Both the position numbers and the translations under genes were made by a program. Below the pieces are notes generated by a model. The model worked only from the letters and a program-made list of their open reading frames with translations, ran no database searches and had not been told where the DNA came from. Shown piece after piece: positions 60,201-64,000 of a DNA stretch of 64,000 bases; positions within the stretch are counted from its first letter, which is position 1; every line of letters starts with the position of its first letter. The stretch spans positions 806,001 to 870,000 of the forward strand of contig CANTUZ010000005.1 of assembly GCA_947846985.1 (NCBI GenBank), written 5' to 3'. Origin of the DNA: Fratercula arctica. Its lineage: Eukaryota; Chordata; Aves; Charadriiformes; Alcidae.

Positions 60201-62340
60201 AAGAAAAGGGCTTAAAATATTCCGATGGCTTCATAAGATGCCTGTTTCTGGGCAACAAGAGCCGCATGTCTTCCTGGGTGCTCCGGGTAACTCTTGGTGG
60301 CGGATGGAGGTGCTGGGGACGGGGACGGGGGGTGACGTGCTTGGGTGAAGCCTGGTGGGAGAGGTGGTGGCACTGGGGAGACCCTGCCAGCGCCAGCTTT
60401 GGCTGAGAGGTTGCTGCAGGAAAGGGTTAGAGAGCAGCTGCTTTAGTGAGGAAGCAGAAAGACAAACTTTAAATATTTGTGCTTGGGAGAAGCAGTTATT
60501 ACCTCGTTTATCTTCCTGCGGAGCCACGGCGCTTGGCCGGAGCTGGGAGAGGGGCTGCACGGGGCTCTGCGGCATGGAGCCTCGGAAGGAAGAAGAGCTT
60601 GGCCAAAGCATCCACCAAAGGGGGGAAAAAAAGAGTTTTTTTTCCCTTCTGATTTGCCCCCATTCATGAATCTGAAGCCAATCTGACAGAGGCAAGAAAT
60701 GTCCCACTTCTTATTCTACCTCAAGGTAGGAATTCATGGGTTTTGGGTTTTTTTTTTTTTCCCCTAAACCATATGGAAGTTGAACAGATAATGGGGCAGA
60801 GCAGCAGGGAAACGTTTTCACTTTATCGACACCACCTCTTGCCTTCTTTTGTCCGGCGGAACCTACTGGAAACCATTGGCAAGTCTATTTTCGGCGAAAG
60901 GTAACGACCCTGAAGGCCCAGGCGGCAGCGACAGCCTGCGGTGCGGTGGCCGAGAGGCCAGAACGCAGTGCTCCGCTCATTAAACACCGCTGTTTTCATT
61001 TATCGCTGAGAGTTTTCTGTCGTACTCCGAGGACCGAGCAAAACAGTCATTACGGGCTCCGTATTTCCTTATTTATTCAGTCGCTCTTGCTGGGGTTTTT
61101 TGGGGGGGTCCTAGTCTGAGCCTCTCTTACCCACTCTTTCTTCCAAACAGCCTTTCCTGCATCTGTATCAAGCCGCAGACCCCTTTTGCAGGTGTTCCTC
61201 TAGTGTTATTCAGACGAGATGACGAGGTTTAATTGCCCCAAAGACATTTCTTTAGGTATGAAAGATGCCTAGTGGTACAGGGATGCCGCCTCTTAAAAAA
61301 AGAGGTCCTATGAGCTCGGGGAAAGCTTAGCTTGGTGAAGCCCTAGTGCAAGAAGCATTTCCCAGGGGGAAAAAAAAAAAAAAAAAGCTTGTATAGGCAG
61401 TATACACACACACAGAGCACATCGAATGCGCCAAAAGCAGTTTGGCTTTCCCGAGTAGATGAATCCTTACCGTTTAGCTCAGACCAACTGAAGTCGCTGC
61501 ATGAAACACAGCGGCTGCCTCAGCTGCGCCCTGTGACGTTGACCTGCCGGTACAGCATCACCGGGCAGTTCAACGACAGGTTATAATTACCGTCACGGCA
61601 TTTCCACACAAAGGGAGTTACAGCAGAGACGCGCTTTGGAGCACTCGCACAGCTGGAGTGGCCTCCAAAGCCCTCGGCGTCCGTCTCCTGCGAGCGCGGG
61701 GGCTTCTCCAGCGGGACACCGGCCGGGGAAGCGCGGCCCGTCCCCAGAGAGAGCGCAGATATTTCACTTCAATAGATTTTTTGCTGCCCACCGTTAACGG
61801 TGCTTCTGCGGCGCCCAAGGCCAGTTTCCCACCACCCAGAAGTCCTCCTCGCTGCTGCTTCACGAAATGTTGAACGCTGCGTCCCAACAAGCTGCAACTG
61901 CAGGAGTGATAAAAAGAAAACCTCTCGCTGGAAGAAGAGTTGGCTCCGAGCAAAGCCTTCCCCCACCCCCCCTAAAACTGCAGTTCCTTTCCTCGCAAGA
62001 CCCTCTGCTCACCTCCCCAGCCCCCCCGGCCCGTCCTCTTCCCCCACCTCCCACGAAGGACACGGCGGAGCCAGTGGTGGCCGACCCCACACCGTAGATA
62101 GTCTCATTTTTTAAATAAATGGGGTTATAGAGCTGACAAAGACGAACAATTGCTTTTTCCGATGGCAGTAAGTTGGCCTGTAGAAGGAGGGAGCTGATAC
62201 TACACGGAGAGACTTGCTCTGCCATTAAAAACGCAGGTCGTGTAAACCACGCTCAACGTCTCTTATGCCTTAAGGAGAATGAAAACTGTGACACACAAAA
62301 GGCAACACCGAGCAGCCTTCTAAGGATGAGCCGTTTTACC
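51250..62340. other. Long intergenic stretch without a recognisable gene
   Basis: I searched both strands for known protein blocks and splice-phase patterns and found none. Composition alternates between GC-rich segments and AT-rich islands; the latter (53.70-53.99 kb and 55.79-56.29 kb) look like possible conserved non-coding elements. A short TG run lies at 58973-58988. Candidate lncRNA exons cannot be judged from sequence alone. Confidence 0.4.
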
Positions 62341-62344
62341 ACCA

Positions 62345-62552
62345 CCTTCCCTTCCCTTCCCTTCCCTTCCCTTCCCTTCCCTTCCCTTCCCTTCCCTTCC
62401 CTTCCCTTCCCTTCCCTTCCCTTCCCTTCCCTTCCCTTCCCTTCCCTTCCCTTCCCTTCCCTTCCCTTCCCTTCCCTTCCCTTCCCTTCCCTTCCCTTCC
62501 CTTCCCTTCCCTTCCCTTCCCTTCCCTTCCCTTCCCTTCCCTTCCCTTCCCT
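62345..62552. repeat. CCTTC pentanucleotide microsatellite
   Basis: About 41 uninterrupted CCTTC units, that is, a homopurine-homopyrimidine tract of 208 bases. The minus strand is pure GGGAA-type purine sequence. The lack of any interruption suggests a young, length-variable array. Confidence 0.98.
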
Positions 62553-63764
62553 CCTTATTTCGCCTGGTGAACTGAGGGCTCGGGAACCCCCCCGGGCACC
62601 GTCACAGCCCTTGGCTGGGCTCACGCGGGGCCTGTGGATGCAGCCTCCGAAATGCAGCCTATTGTCCGCAGGGAAAGCACCCATCACAGCACCCAACACT
62701 CGCCTTGGTTTTATAGCCCATGAAATAATATACAGAATAGCCTGTTTTTATTCCTTGAAGTTCTTCTGCTGCCTTTTGAAGTGGGCTTTCTGCAGCCCAT
62801 GCTCCTCCCACCGCTGCTGCCTCTGCCAGCGCCTAACAGCCTGATTTCCAAAGAGCCGGGATAATTATTTCACTTAACTCCAACAAATCATGTTGTTTAA
62901 CTCCAAGACGTGAGCCTGCGACCATAAACCCTCCGAGGGCTGGGACCGAAAGCACTGCTGGTAACGCGGTAGGGGGCAGTTTCCAGCGGGCCCGCGGCAC
63001 ATCCCGGTATCAGACACCTCCCACCGCCTCCCGCTGCCCCCCGCGGCGCAGAGCCCGGGGTCTCGCTGGGTCGGGCAAACCCAGCCTCTCCGGGTGGATG
63101 TTCCCTCTCCACGACCCGCCGGATCCCTCAGCGCTGGGGAATTGTTGGAAGTGCTGCGGCTGATTTATGAATGTCCCCGTTTCTGCCTCGCTGCCTATTC
63201 CCTCGGCAGCTCCTCCTCCTCAGCGCGCCGCAAGATGACTTTTGAGAGCTCACATTTTAATTTCTTAAAGCATAGCAAGCTCTTGCCGCTGCAAATTAAT
63301 GAAGACGTCTTAAACCCCAGTTTACTTTTCATTCAGTCAGTTTACCCTTCCCTCAGCTCCTGTGGCAGATGGCAAGAAGCTCCTTAGTTATGCTTCGCGG
63401 TCACCATGTCCCCTCTCGGAGCAAAACCTGGCTTTTGCCGTACTGAATTCTACGTTGCTCCCCGAGCCGGTGGTGGGAGATGGGGCGCCTTGTGCCAGAC
63501 CCCAAAAACTGACAGCCACATCCCCCGAGGCGGTACCACCACCATGGATGGAGCAGCGCTGGGAGACACCCCCCCCAAAACCCCACAGCCAGAGCAAGGC
63601 TTTTACCGCGTTTTAATATCCACCTTTTTCTGGGGAAAAAATAAGACCCGGGCATTAACTGCAGTGGTGGTGGTGGGGGGTTGTCCTGCAGCCCCTGGTT
63701 TGCCGTCCCTGGCAGCAGGGAACTCGTGGTGATTCAGCCCAGAAACCCCCCGCAGCCTGGGCTG

Positions 63765-64000
63765 CATCCCCAGCAGCGTGGGCAGCAGGGCGAGGGGGGG
63801 ATTCTGCCCCTCTGCTCCGCTCTGGGAGACCCCCCTGCAGCGCTGCCTCCAGCTCTGGGGCACCAACAGCAGAAGGACACGGAGCTGTTGGAGCGCGGCC
63901 AGAGAAGGCCCCGGAGATGCTGGGAGGGCTGGAGCCCCTCTGCTGTGGGGACAGGCTGAGAGAGCTGGGGGGGTTCAGCCTGGAGAAGAGAAGGCTCCGG
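63765..64000 (+). mobile_element. CR1 LINE, cut by the window edge
   Basis: Starts with the GTGGGCAGCAGGGCGAGG block and continues through GGAGCCCCTCTGCTGTGGGG to GAGAAGAGAAGGCTCCGG at the last base. It matches the copy at 27.09 kb almost base for base over the shared part. The 3' part lies outside the window. Confidence 0.9.

Noticed and set aside
1..64000. CRISPR arrays, operons, prophage or bacterial genes; complete endogenous retrovirus
   Set aside because: Spliced genes and CR1 repeats show a vertebrate nuclear genome. The tandem arrays have no spacer structure, and I saw no retroviral coding sequence or paired long terminal repeats.

Overview
This is a vertebrate nuclear sequence, almost certainly from a bird. 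The genes are split into many short exons with GT-AG junctions. There are CpG-island promoters and many truncated CR1 LINE copies with the avian-type 3' tail. Several GC-rich satellites and poly-C runs are also typical of bird microchromosome-like or gene-dense DNA. The gene set matches the neighbourhood of human 15q15 (KNL1, RPUSD2, CCDC32), with extra genes I do not expect at that place in mammals.

Layout. 80-14.8 kb, minus strand: the 5' part of KNL1, the kinetochore scaffold. Eight small N-terminal coding exons and one 5.2-kb exon full of MELT repeats are here; the C-terminal exons lie beyond the left edge. Its CpG-island promoter is at about 14.4-14.9 kb. A tRNA-Ser(GCT) gene lies just upstream on the plus strand (15118-15199). 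18.97-21.94 kb, minus: RPUSD2, an RluA-type pseudouridine synthase, in three coding exons. 23.46-27.98 kb, minus: a PCMT1-like protein-L-isoaspartate O-methyltransferase in seven coding exons, with a hydrophobic N-terminal leader. It shares a CpG-island bidirectional promoter with CCDC32 (28.94-33.54 kb, plus, three coding exons), and a GGGGAC/CGGGAC hexanucleotide repeat lies inside that island. 45.12-46.21 kb, plus: an intronless-coding class A GPCR of the prolactin-releasing peptide receptor family, with a probable 5' untranslated exon in the CpG island at 43.3-44.7 kb.

The rest (35-43 kb and 46.2-64 kb) is intergenic. It holds a 38-bp minisatellite, a CCCAT satellite that appears to have grown from a CR1 3' tail, a CCTTC microsatellite, poly-C tracts, CR1 fragments and a few AT-rich stretches that may be conserved regulatory elements. 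I found no further gene there that I can support.

The genes do not form one pathway. KNL1 acts in mitosis, RPUSD2 in RNA modification, the PCMT paralogue in protein repair, CCDC32 in clathrin adaptor assembly, and the GPCR in neuropeptide signalling. I found no clearly undescribed system. The best leads are the PCMT paralogue with its leader, a possible alternative last exon of CCDC32, the promoter hexanucleotide repeat and the CR1-seeded satellite. Exon boundaries were placed by reading splice sites and checking phase by hand; family comparisons rest on remembered protein features, not on database searches.
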